The position numbers were made by a program, and so were the translations under genes. The notes under the pieces were generated by a model. That model ran no database searches and was not told the origin of the DNA. It saw nothing but the letters and a program-made list of their open reading frames with translations. Of a DNA stretch of 64,000 nt, positions 9,421 through 23,999 are shown one piece after another; the first letter of the stretch is position 1, and every line of letters starts with the position of its first letter. The stretch lies in NCBI GenBank assembly GCA_009760855.2, contig WPIO01000027.1:1425001-1489000 (forward strand), written 5' to 3'. The stretch is from Cristatella mucedo. Taxonomy: Eukaryota; Bryozoa; Phylactolaemata; Cristatellidae.

Positions 9421-12393
9421 GCAAAATATAACGTCAGTTGGTTACCGATCCCACTACTATTGCTTTGTTTAGCCCATCACCCCCACCAACCCCAGCGATC
9501 GTGAGCGTGCGCGTGGCGCACATGCATGCACGAGTCACTGCATGAATGGCCACAGCAGCAGCAGCAGCAGCGGGAAGGCAAGCGGTCTCTACCCTACTGC
9601 TGCTGCTGCCGTCGACCCTCTCGCCACTTGCAAGCACGGCGACCAGCTGCACCAGCGTAGCACGCACAGCGAGAAGCACTCAGCCGCGTGATGACGACAT
9701 GGAAGCATGCCAAAAAGGCAGTGACGAAGCATGCGAAATGGCGACAGGGAAGCAGAAAATGAAAGAAACACCTGCTTCTGCAAAAGGCCAAGGCAGTGAG
9801 TGGTGAGCGCGCAGGTGCAATGCCACAGCACAGCTTGACAGGCGGCGGTGGGTGCACCATGCTGACCACCCAGCTGGTGCAGGCTCACTGGGTAAACCAC
9901 TATACCTGGCTGTCCTTGAATGCACTCCGTTTGCCCACCGAGCTGACCTATTAAAGCAACCCGCGCTGCTACGTCAAACGCTGCTCAATCGCAAGGGCCG
10001 TGGATGTGGGTGTGTGCGTTGGTACATGGGTAAGGGCGATTGCGTGGCCTTGGTTGCACCAGAGGTGGGCAGGACTGTCCGACTGAAAGGCACAGCAAAC
10101 TTAAGAGTCCTTGCAAGCTGCAAGGCCCCCCACCCGTGAACCGACGGTGAAAGACTAAGGGCTGGCAGGAGAACAGATTCAATCCTAGAGGGGCTGCAAA
10201 AGCAGCAGCAGCAACAATCGGCAAGCAGTGCAGCTGGCAGCCCCAACATCACGCCATCCTCGACAAGGAGATGAAGGTACACTGCTTGACGGCTCGAAGC
10301 ACCAGCCGGTTCGTTACGCATTCTAATGGCAGCATGAACTCGTACGTAGCATTCTGCCTCCTAGAACGCTGAGCCCCCTGCAAAACGTAGCCTTCAGCAA
10401 CTGCCGCTGCTGCTTGTGGCAGCTGCAGGAGGCTCTGTAAACGGCCGAGCCCAATCGAGGCACGCAGACCTTTGCTTGAGCAGCACCAGCACGGTACGTG
10501 ACTGTCGATCACACGTGATGAGGGCGCTAACTGAAAGTTAAAACGGGTGGTGAAACTCTTCCAGGCACGAGCAGCAGCTGCATGCCATCATCACGACTAC
10601 CCTCTCTCTCCCTCTGTCTGTCGGTCTGTCTCTCTCCCTCTCTTTCTCCCTCTCTGTCTGTCTCTCCCTCTCTCTCTTTCTCCCTCTCTGTCTGTCTCTG
10701 TCTCTCCCTGTCTCTCTCTCTCCCCCTCTCTCTCTCTACCCTCTAACACTATCAGCATCCACCAGGCATTTTCTGCCACACAGTTGCACTGTCTCGATGT
10801 ACGTGGGGTCACAACGGGTAGACTCTGGCTACTCTCCTTTGCAGCAGCGACTAGAAAAATGGGTGAGCTACGCCTATTCAAGCCTCCCCCAAGACCGAAT
10901 GAATGTCCCTCAGCCCCACCAGGCGGGGAAGCAAAGTCAATGTTCGGCACCTTGTCGAAATCCTTGGGGGCGTACCCTTGAACACCTTCGCCTACGGGGA
11001 GCGAGCCGTGCACGTCAAAGAGGAAATGTAGTGCGTGAGTCGTGCGCATACGCATCCAGCTGAAGACTCTGGCTTGGGCACAGGACCGGTTGGGCAGCTG
11101 CGGGTTTCGGTGGCGCAGTGGCATGGCGCACTCACTCGTCGATACGAGGCGCTGCATCCTTCGGTGTCCACCGACTGAGACTGCCGATAGACGAGAGCTG
11201 CAAGTTCACAGAGAGTTCGAGTTCAAGGGAAAAACGCTGCTATGAACCGGCAAGCTGCCACCGAAATGGCGTGGCTGTGATGCCGATTCTCGAGCTGCTG
11301 CTGCGGCTGCTCTCAGCGAGCGAATGCTCTTCTTTCTAAGCGAGCAGCAGCAACACCGGCAGGAGGCTGCGGGAGCTGCACATCTGGGCCACTCAAATCA
11401 CACAGTGAGTGGCGACGGTCGCGCTTACCTTTGCCCGACGAGAAATGATCGCCACCGAGCGGAGAAGTGGACAGCCTGAGGTTGAGGTGATGATGGTTCT
11501 GCAAAGGAAGGCCGGCCATCATTTCTCACGCCCGGCTCTTCGGCACGATAGGAAGCACCGCCTGTCATCCCGACCCTCCCTCGGCGCCAGAGATGGATGA
11601 TGATGTGAAGCCACTGCCACTGCATTGACGGCGGCGGCAGGGCAGGGCACCACAGCGCAGCACCGAGTCATGAAGCCGGTGGTGGCTCGAGAGCGAGAGC
11701 TCTGCTAGCAAAAAAAAGGTCAAGCTGCCAAGTCTCAAGTGCAGATGAGCACCAGCTCCTTCCCGCTCACCCACCTCCAACACGGCCCACGTGCATCGAA
11801 CACTTGAACACTGCGAATGCTGTCTAAGAAAGATTAAGGAGAATTCGGACACTTGCAGTGTCCTGCCAATGCATAGCGACACACAGCCAACCGCTCCCTG
11901 CCTTTTCGCAGCCGGACAAGACAACAAACAAGAGGTCGTCTAGGAAATCCATGTCTTCTCCTACATGCCGGGCAGTCTCCTGCACTGCTGCCATCGTTGG
12001 TGGTACGGGCATAAAGAATACATGATATACATACATAAGAATAGTTTGAGAAAACCAGCCGAGGGCGGTGGTGGCTTTGGCATGCCACATTGCAGCAATG
12101 AGGCGATGATGCACATGGACACATCGGAATGCAAGTCATTGTGACTCTTGCATTTGAGAATGTAAGTCCGTCCGGGCAAGTAAAGTCAGGATATCTTCTG
12201 ACCCCCGCCCCCCCCCCCCCCGCAGCTCTTGCCCAACAGGGCAGAGCAAAATCAGGGCACACGGAGACTGCAAAAGCAGAAGCAGCACACGGGCCATCGG
12301 TGACTTCAGCCTTGGGCTGCATATCGATTGTAACTGAATCTAACCTAGTAAAATGGACAAATTTGTACTACCCGGTTCACCGGACCAGCAAAC
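9421..12393. other. AMPK gamma intron, middle; no gene seen
   Basis: Intronic sequence with CAG/CTG-rich patches (~9550-9610, ~10200), an interrupted (CT)n tract at 10601-10740 and a C14 run at 12208-12221. No supported exon. Confidence 0.6.
10601..10740 (+). repeat. Interrupted (CT)n/(CTGT)n pyrimidine tract
   Basis: CTCTCTCC and CTGTCTGTCTCT units repeat for ~140 bp. This is the opposite strand polarity to the (GA)n arrays elsewhere in the gene. Confidence 0.9.
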
Positions 12394-12426
12394 AGCTCAT
12401 CATCTGGGACACCCAGATGATGAGCT
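12394..12426. repeat. Perfect 15-bp hairpin with a partial second copy
   Basis: AGCTCATCATCTGGG and its exact complement around a 3-nt loop. A direct copy of the left arm and loop recurs at 12453-12480, but its right arm is cut short. Confidence 0.9.
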
Positions 12427-12496
12427 AGCTAGCATCGATGATAGGGATAGGGAGCTCATCATCTGGGACACCCAGAGCTTCCGAGAGGGCATCAAG

Positions 12497-12660
12497 TTCC
12501 TAGCTGATTAAACAGCCTCTTTTTGTATAGCGACAGAAGAGCCTTTACGGCTATCACCACCGCTTGCAGTGGTGATATAGAATCGCCCACTGCAGGAATC
12601 GAACCCACGACCTCAGGACCGAGGTCGTGAAAGCAACCGCCTTACCTAGTATGCCATCAC
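12497..12660 (-). mobile_element. SINE-B copy with 10-bp target-site duplication
   Basis: Flanked by GGGCATCAAG at 12487-12496 and 12661-12670, a clean target-site duplication that fixes both ends. On the minus strand it starts GTGATGGCATACTAGGTAAGG (A box), has GTGGGTTCGATTCC (B box), then GCAGTGGGCGATTC, TGATAGCCGTAAAGG and CTATACAAAAAGAGGCTG, and ends TTTAATCAGCTAGGAA. Use this copy to define the family. Confidence 0.92.
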
Positions 12661-12899
12661 GGGCATCAAGCACCGATTTCGATCGTGTGAACGAATCCCA
12701 AGTCCTATCCCAATCCCAAGCACATAATCAAATTGCTCACAGACATTCAGAGGCAGGATTACAAGACACTCAGAGGCAAGATACACAGGTCTTGCCGAAG
12801 GGGGGGCACTACATGGCTAGGAGCAACTAAGGTCACATTTATCAGTCACCATAGATTACCACATTAATCAGCCACCATAGATTACCTACAGCCATAAAA

Positions 12900-13215
12900 C
12901 ACCACCCATTCTTCGGACTTTGGTTTTACCTTGAACAAACTTCCAATTCCTTAGAGCACACTCCTCCAGTAATCATGCGGGCAAAGTCTAGAATTCAAAG
13001 AAAAGCTAAAAACCTACCCATTCCCCACAGTATTTGCTTCGTCCGACTGGGCTGCTCTTTGCGTGCCAGATCATTTCTAAATTGTGCATGTTTTTTTTGA
13101 CTAACCAACCGACATGCTTCTTTTTCAGCAAAAGTGCCTAGAAAGAGATTAAGTTCTCTTGTGTCACTATTTTTTGTTTTATCGTTGCTTGTAGTATTAT
13201 TACTATAATTCAAAA
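12900..13215 (+). mobile_element. LINE-2 3' end fragment
   Basis: Ends with the family tail AAAGTGCCTAGAAAGAGATT...AGTTCTCTTGTGTCACTA and a TATTATTAC repeat. The upstream ~230 bp is assigned only by position. Confidence 0.55.
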
Positions 13216-17108
<3,893 letters not shown>

Positions 17109-17678
17109 CTTGTCGACCACGGTCATCTTTCGCGACGGTGAGCCACCGAGCAGCTGACTCATCGTGGTGGGAGCACCTGCTGCACCACCAGAAACCATAA
17201 GATCCTGCCGAAGTAGCTGCCGGTCTCGAGCACCCCAGGACGTCGCCCTCGGCCTCATGACCTGCTCTACGTCGGCAGCGGTAATGATCACTTCCGATGG
17301 TGGAGCAGCAGTCGGCTGTGCAGCAGCTGCAGCTGCCGGGGTGCTTGCTGGGCTGCCATTGTTGTGATTTCCGCTGTGATTTCTGCGTCGCTGCAGCATG
17401 ACGTTTCTGGCGCTGGCTGCGTCCGATTTGGACCGCGGTCGGAAGCTGTCGAAGAACCCTCTAAGTCCCCGGTGGCCGCCCTTGTCTTCGGGCGGCGGCG
17501 AGTCTTGTGGAGTGGTCTGCTTCGGTGAGGCGCTAGCGCCTTTGTCTTTCTCGGATGACTTGTGGCGACTTCGGAATTTAAGCAGCGACTTCAGGCCGGC
17601 TGAGTTGGCACGAGCTCGCGGCGCCGGGTCGTCCAACGAGTCGCTAGCATATGCGGGCTGTGCAAACTCGCTGAGATC
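17109..17678 (-). CDS. PRKAG: AMPK gamma, large N-terminal regulatory exon
   Basis: A 190-codon exon, phase 0 at both ends: acceptor CTTTTTAG before GATCTCAGC, donor AAG/GTATGC. It encodes a low-complexity, basic, Ser/Pro-rich segment: ANSAGLKSLLKFRSRHK, then FFDSFRPRSKSDAASA, a poly-Ala stretch (TPAAAAAAQPTAAPP), RPRATSW, and SPSRKMTVVDK at the donor. Long AMPK gamma isoforms carry such disordered, phosphorylatable N-terminal extensions ahead of the CBS domains; RSKSD and RPRATS look like basophilic kinase sites, which is inference. The in-frame stop TAG overlaps the acceptor, so the frame must be entered by splicing or start at an internal ATG (NVMLQRRR or EQVMRPRA). Assignment rests on phase agreement with exon 5061-5112 and on gene order. 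Residues 45-234 of the proposed model. Confidence 0.75.
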
Positions 17679-17699
17679 CTAAAAAGAGCCCGGAAAGGA

Positions 17700-18900
17700 T
17701 GCATACGGTGGGTGTCGTCGCCGGCTCGTCCCACTTTCGTTTGCATCCACAAGCACAGCTAGCTCATCGCCATACCGCAGGCGGCAGCTTACCGAGCTGT
17801 CGGAGATAGGCGCCGAAGAGCCAGAAGCTCTCCGGCGATATATCGGCGGCTTCTAGAAGCCCCATCACGCGATCGATCGCAAATGACGGGGAGGAAACCA
17901 GCGAAAAAGGGCAGCAAAAAAAGGCTGGCACCGCATGGACTGGACTCGGCTTGGCTAGCGGCCAATAAGAGATCGGAGGAAGCGACCTGAACACCACTAC
18001 CGAAGGCTTAGTTAGGCGTCTGCCGCGCTCGTGCACCGGTCGCAGCGTCGTCGGGTGAGCTGACAGCGGTGACAACGCCGCGATCGTGACGGCTGGCGCG
18101 CACGCCAAGCCGTAGCCATCGCCGGCTCGTCTCAGCGACGCGACGGCGAGGGCCGCCATGAGTGCCTAGACAGGAGGAAAAACCGACCCGGCCTCTGGCT
18201 GGGGCGGCCAGCGCTGGGGGCCACGATTCTACGGACGGACCGACGCGTGCGACTCACGCAAAATATGACGGCTACGGAAGACCACGTCGGTTGATACTTT
18301 TCCGCGACGGAGACGCAGAAGACGCTCGGCAGAACAACAGGCGGTAGCGGAGAATCAGCGGGCGCCTAGTGCCGCGGGCTTAGGTCCGAGCTCAAAACGA
18401 GGCCAACAGACCGACACGGCCAGGGGCGTGCGGCGGGCTGGCCAATGAAAGCGGAGCACCACCGCCGCTGTTTACATCCACGGGAGATGGTTTCAAGACT
18501 GCCAAAACAACGGTACGCCCGGCGCCTGCCGCTGTTTATGCTACAAGCTCGAGGAGAGCGGTACACAGGCGAGAGAAGGGTAAAAGGAAGAGGGAGCAAA
18601 AGAGAAAAGGTGTAGAAGGGAGAAAGGGAGCTTCACAGTTCTTGACTGCGGCCGGTCGGTAGGGAAATCAGCTCCGCAACGGCGACGGCCAATTACCCGA
18701 AGGCGCCGCCAATTACTCGGGGGGGGGGGGCAGACCGGAAACCCGGGCCACGCGACAGAGCGCTCAGCCGGCCGTAGTCTATAAACTACCGCTAAAATAA
18801 GGCTGAACCGACATCGGTCCAGCTTAGTTCGAACAGTATCTCGTAAATGCATCTGCTGTGCGGAGCTGGATCCACTGACGGCTATGCGATGGTTAACTAA
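17700..18900. promoter_or_regulatory. CpG-rich patch upstream of the large N-terminal exon
   Basis: A second GC- and CpG-rich stretch, directly upstream (minus strand) of exon 17109-17678. It contains a short ATG frame at 17865-17793 (MGLLEAADISPESFWLFGAY...) ending at a good GTAAGC donor but in phase 1, so it cannot join the next exon in frame. It may be an internal promoter with a mostly non-coding first exon for a shorter isoform. A G-run lies at ~18720-18730. Confidence 0.35.
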
Positions 18901-21255
18901 CCAGAGCCTGGTCAATTTGCCGATCGCAAACCGCCGGGTCGTTAGTTAGTACGCAGGCCTCCAGAGCCGTACAGCTCGGGAGGAGGGGGAGGGGGAGGAG
19001 CTGGCAATGAGTCATTACCTTTCCGTCGAGCGACAATAGCCTGCCGAGGCAGGCTGGCTTCGCTATTCCAGGGCTGCCTGGTGACTTTGGCAACCTTATT
19101 CCGAGCGAAGCCTCTATCGCCGATGCTGCAGTGCTGAACTTATCGTGAGCTATTTCTGCATCTTACCCGCCAATGACTAATATATAATTCATTTGACCTA
19201 ACTAATGACTGCAACCAAGCAGCTAGACGCCTGAGCATGCTGGCGATGAGGCGACGCTCGGGCGCCACAAACTACACCGATTTTCTCGCTAACCAGAGCG
19301 ATTCAATTTGGTAAAGGATGAACGACATCCGCAAGATCAATTCGAGCTTGCCCAGAGACTTATGCTCGATCGAGGATCGATCGTTATGCGACTTATGCTC
19401 GATCGATGGTCTGGGCTGTAGCAAAGAATTCTCATCTCAAGTCAACACACGACTTGGCGAAGCTCTGCGAGTAAACTATTATTGCTTAGCGCAAGTCCGA
19501 AACTACAGTCACGGTGTTCATACTCTAGCCGTCCTTACCCACACCGAGTGATTTCTCATAAATTCACGATCGCGTGCACGGCCAATCAGCCAGCACGGTA
19601 TTCGGTCGCAAGAGCTACGAACGGCAGAGGCCAGCGAGGGGACCAGGATCGCCCCCCCCCCGAGCAGCCTGGCCGTTTCGCTAGCTACAGCTGCTCCGGT
19701 TAAAGAGTGGCCGGATAAAAACTACTCACCTCTACAACAGCCATTTCCCGAGAGGGCCAACAGCCAGGTATTCCAAAATTAAAAAGATTTTGACGAACAC
19801 GCACGCACACACCACTCATTACCGATAAAAAAAAAGTGCAACGGCTTTAGGTCGAACAGCAGGCACAAGCAGGCAAAGTTCGCATTCGAGCCTTGCATTT
19901 GCGTTGCTGCCACGGCTCACCCCTATCAAGCTCAATTGCTGCAGCAGCTACAGCAGACACCCCCCCTGTCTCTGCATTAGGCATTGGCTGCCTGGAGTGA
20001 TAAGGCGTTCCTGCTAAATAGGTCCGTGATTGCAGCCCTCACTTCCACCGTTCTAGCTGGGCTGCTGATCATGACCGTACTGCTTTTCGAGCAGTCTTCG
20101 GCAGCCGCAACTCTTGCTAGATACAATTCCTCGACTGTTCTCCTACTTCTAGTACACGTCCGCTATGCTACTTATCTTCGCATTGAGATATGCAAGTCGT
20201 TGGCCGCCAGCTGAGAGTCTCAAGCTGATGCTGCATGGCCGAAAGGTCACCAGCAGAACAACATCTAGCTGCACCACACGGCATTGCAATGCTATGGGCA
20301 AAGATATGCTCTAGTGGAAGTCCGCTAATTGCCGTTATTGGTCAGCAGCTTTTAGCTCATGCACACCTGGTTTGCCAAGCTTGGTTTATAAAATGGAAAC
20401 ACTGAATGCCAAAGTGTAACGTTGCATGTCGAGTAGTCTGCTTGCTGCCATAAACACACCTGGTACACGAACAGCATGCACACACCACATTTTGCAGCTC
20501 TGCATTCACGAGGACACTGCTGGTGTTTTCTATGGCTCAATTACATCCTAAGCGGCTGGCTATTGGCCGCTCAGGTAGGGGTTGCCCCGGTTGTCACTTC
20601 GCCCACAACAATAGCTGCACAATTAGGACAGTCGTGCACAGTGCAGAAGTAGCAGCAGCCAGAGAGGAGGCAAGAAGACATTGACACCGACACTAGCCCT
20701 TGTCAGCCGAGGAGCTTAACAATAATTCCAAGACTGCAGCATTGCCGGCCATTGCTGCATGCAGCTGCAACTGGCAATCCAAACAGCTGCAGCCGGACCA
20801 AAGACTCATTAAGCAATCGTTAGCAAAGGGGGAGGGGCCACGGGCAGCCAATCACAGGGAGGCTGAAGGGGCGTTTCGGGCAACACCTCTTTTTTAAGTC
20901 CTGAGGGACCAGGGCTGGCTGGCCACTCTTAACTGACTGAGCCTATGCAAATTCGCAACACCCACTTGCACTGGCAGGGGGAGGGGCAGTGACTGATGTG
21001 TCGTGACCAGCCTAGCCGTGTGCATACCGGTAGCCACTTGGCATCAAATACAATGCACTTCGCCTGAGAAGGCAGCCATCAATTAAGGCCACCGCCCTCC
21101 AGCACTGGAGACTCAACTGAGTACACAGTCAGTCGCGGCACAAGCTTCACAAATGGTTCGCATAGCTTTGCTCCAGCATAGCTGCCAAGCTAGTCGAGCT
21201 TGCCCAGCCCAACCCACCCCCACCTATTGACAATGAAGCAGAGGTCCCCAGCATG

Positions 21256-21297
21256 CAGCAGCCGGAACAGGAAAAGCAGCAGCCGGAACAGGAAAAG
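21256..21297 (+). repeat. Two-copy 21-bp tandem repeat
   Basis: CAGCAGCCGGAACAGGAAAAG occurs twice exactly, followed by CAG units. The period of seven codons would keep a frame open (QQPEQEK), but no coding context is seen. Confidence 0.93.
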
Positions 21298-21612
21298 CAG
21301 CAGCAGCAGGAGAAGGAACAGACAGTGGTCGTGACAAAACCGAACCGAAGGCTGCCCACGGGTCGTCATAGCTTGGCGAGAGAATACCAGCAGCAGAGAG
21401 GCAAACGTTCGGCTGCTTGGCAGGCAGGCAGGCAGGCAGGCGCAGCAAGGCAAGTAGGTGCGGGCAGATCGCTGTCCACTATCCTGCTGCACACCGACTC
21501 ACTGGTCCAGTATCAGTGCGCTGCTACACTGTCTGCTGTTGCAGGCTAGCAGCCCAGGACAACGTGCCGCCGACAGGTCAGCTTCGTAGGGCTGTGTGAG
21601 CGCACGGTGAGA

Positions 21613-21651
21613 AGTGGAGCATCGCTCGGCTCGTCGAGGCGATGCTCCACT
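21613..21651. repeat. Perfect 13-bp hairpin
   Basis: AGTGGAGCATCGC and its exact complement around a 13-nt loop. Confidence 0.9.
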
Positions 21652-22895
21652 GATGGAGCTATGCGCTGGCTCCATGCTTACCCACACCCTGCGCGCATCT
21701 CGAGCGGCCGTAGTTCGCTATGCTCTGCTCTGCAGAGTCAGGCAGTCAGTCTCTGCAGCAGGTCAGCAAGCTGGATTTATCAGCCGTAAACAAAAGGGCG
21801 CTCAATTTTTTGCTGAGCGCTCGGGTTGTCGATCAACAAGCCTGCTCACTCGCTAGGCCAATGCAGCTGCTATTGCTTAAAGTGGCTGACTCGGGGCCTA
21901 TTTTTAAGCATCGATTTGCGTGATACTAGTGGACATGAGGCGCATCTCGAGCAGTCCGACTGACAGGTGCTCGACTGACCACCGAGCTCTCCATCACATG
22001 CTCTCCAAGGCCAACATGCTGCCTGTGAGCTGGAGCACCGGTTTAGCACAAATTATATCCACAGTGGGGTTAGCTAGGTAGCTAGCTAGCCAACTATGGC
22101 AACCTCCCCGGACAATCAGCAGCAGCACTAACCAGCAACCTTAGCTAAGTGGGAGCGAAGACCACGGAGAAGAGTTTTGAGTGAATGGCTCCTTGAACGG
22201 GCGAAATCCAACGAAAACAAATGGCTGCCTGCATCGAATGGTGGCAGCAAGCCATCGGCAGTTTGCAGATTATGGGGATGAGTGTTGCATTAGTGACCCA
22301 GGAGGCCGCTGGCAAGCTGGGACCTGAGGGTGTGGAGATGAGCTCATGAGACGCCAGCAGAGTGGTTTCACGGGCATTCGTGGCCCAGGAGAACGAAGGC
22401 ATTGAAGAACAGAAGCTGCTGACTAGAAACGGTCCATATGCAGGCATCCACTCGCTGCTAAGAGAAGGCTCTAATTTCCAAAGGGCAGGGAAGTTGACTT
22501 GATGGGGGGTATGGCAAGAGTTGTTGGTTACCAGGATGAGGAAGAGGGAACAGCAGCTTGGCCAGGCAACCCTGATTAAGCGCACCAGGGGCAAGCGCTG
22601 GTAGGGGAAGCCCTTGTCCGACGGCACGGCTGCTGCTGCAGCCACCGAGGTGTGCAGAAAAAGATGCCCTGGCGGCTGATGCACCAGGCGAGAGCCTGGC
22701 CGCCCTTGGCCAGCTGTGAGGTGCATGCAGTCCAACTATCGGCAGCAGCCCCAGTCGTGCCAGCTGACCTGTCTATAAAAGCGCAGCAATGCGGAAGGAA
22801 TTCTTGAGGGAGAGGAAGGTGCCCAGCCGAAGGTGTCTCCTGGCAGCAAATTCTGTGGAAGCTGTGAGTCAACTACCAACGACAGCCCTGGCTGG

Positions 22896-22896
<1 letters not shown>

Positions 22897-22956
<60 letters not shown>
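22897..22956 (+). repeat. (CAG)20 trinucleotide repeat
   Basis: Twenty uninterrupted CAG triplets. It lies in a 103-codon open frame on the plus strand (22789-23100, polyGln reading), but no homologous flanking protein or splice sites support coding. On the AMPK gamma transcript it reads (CUG)20 within intron 1. Confidence 0.96.
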
Positions 22957-22957
<1 letters not shown>

Positions 22958-23239
22958 GAGATGAATTGTGGTCGCAAGGGCAATGGGGTGAGAACACTGT
23001 CATGACGACCTGGGCAATGACACCACGACCAAATCAGCAGCAGCTGCCTGCAACTATATTAATATCTGATGCCGACATCGCCTCCCACGGGAGACCTTGA
23101 TGGTGATTCTGCCAGGCTGCTCGACCTGCCTGTCAAAAGTAAAGCACGCTGGCCTGCACCCTGAGACGGATTTAACTTGGCTTGACATCTCGAAGGGATT
23201 TTAATCTTTCCATGTTAGTGGCACCTCATTCGGCTCCAG

Positions 23240-23970
23240 CTGCTGCATTCTGTTGCATTGAACATAACTCTTATTACCATATTGTCGGTGCCGTCGGTCA
23301 GACGAGCGACTGGAGACCATCTGCCGCAGGGCCGAGCCCAATTTCGGCGGTCAGCGCTTTTTTGTTGATCACCATTCAACAGCCAGCGTTTCAGTTGCCA
23401 TATCACACCACTTCTTGCCGACCTGCACTGGCTCCCAGTCTAGCAAAGCCTCGACTTCAAGGTTTTGCCACTTTTAGGTCCCTTCATTCTTTGGCTCCAG
23501 CCTACTTATCAGATCTAATTCCACACCAGGCTAAGCATCAGACAACCACGTTTCGGAATCTAATCGTTTACCTATACCTTGTACAAACCTCAAATCCTTT
23601 GGAGACCCTGCCTTTAGTATTCTCCTTTCGTATGCTCCCAAAGCCTGGAACTCACTTCCGACTTGAGTAGCAGCATCCCCTGACTTGACCACATTTAAAA
23701 AGAAATTACAAAAGCATCTATTTATTGGGTGGCATTAGCATTAATGGGCCCCTGTGATTAGACCTTTATGTTCTTATTATGTGCGCTGACATTGTGCAAG
23801 CAGCCACTATCCATACTTGCTTTATGACCCTGTGCATGTCACCCCTAACCATGTTATGCTTGCTGACATTGAGAATGCTACCACTAACAATTCGATCATG
23901 CTTCCTTTGGAGTAAATGTTAAAGTGCCTAGAAAGAGGCTGAGTTCTCTGAGGGCACTATCAAATGCATT
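23240..23970 (+). mobile_element. LINE-2 (L2-like) 3' body and tail, decayed
   Basis: Reads in shifting frames as HITPLLADLHWLPV-stop, DFKVLPLLG, PTYLSDLI, then GDPAFS...APKAWNSLPT and TTFKKKLQKHLF. This is the conserved C-terminal region that follows the reverse transcriptase in L2/CR1-like elements. It ends with AAAGTGCCTAGAAAGAGGCTGAG... and TATTATTATTAC. Several stops and frameshifts make it non-functional. Confidence 0.8.
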
Positions 23971-23999
23971 ATTATTATTACTATCATTAATCTCGAATC

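Larger units (their letters stand above)
18900..23239. other. AMPK gamma first intron, no gene seen; small repeats
   Basis: Contains a 17-bp direct repeat GACTTATGCTCGATCGA at 19357 and 19390, a 21-bp tandem repeat at 21256-21297 encoding a Gln/Glu-rich unit, a 13-bp hairpin at 21613-21651, and a (CAG)20 tract. A 196-codon minus-strand frame at 22145-22735 matches nothing I recognise and shows no splice logic. Confidence 0.5.

Noticed and set aside
22145..22735. 196-codon minus-strand frame
   Set aside because: No recognisable family or motif and no supporting splice sites; likely chance.
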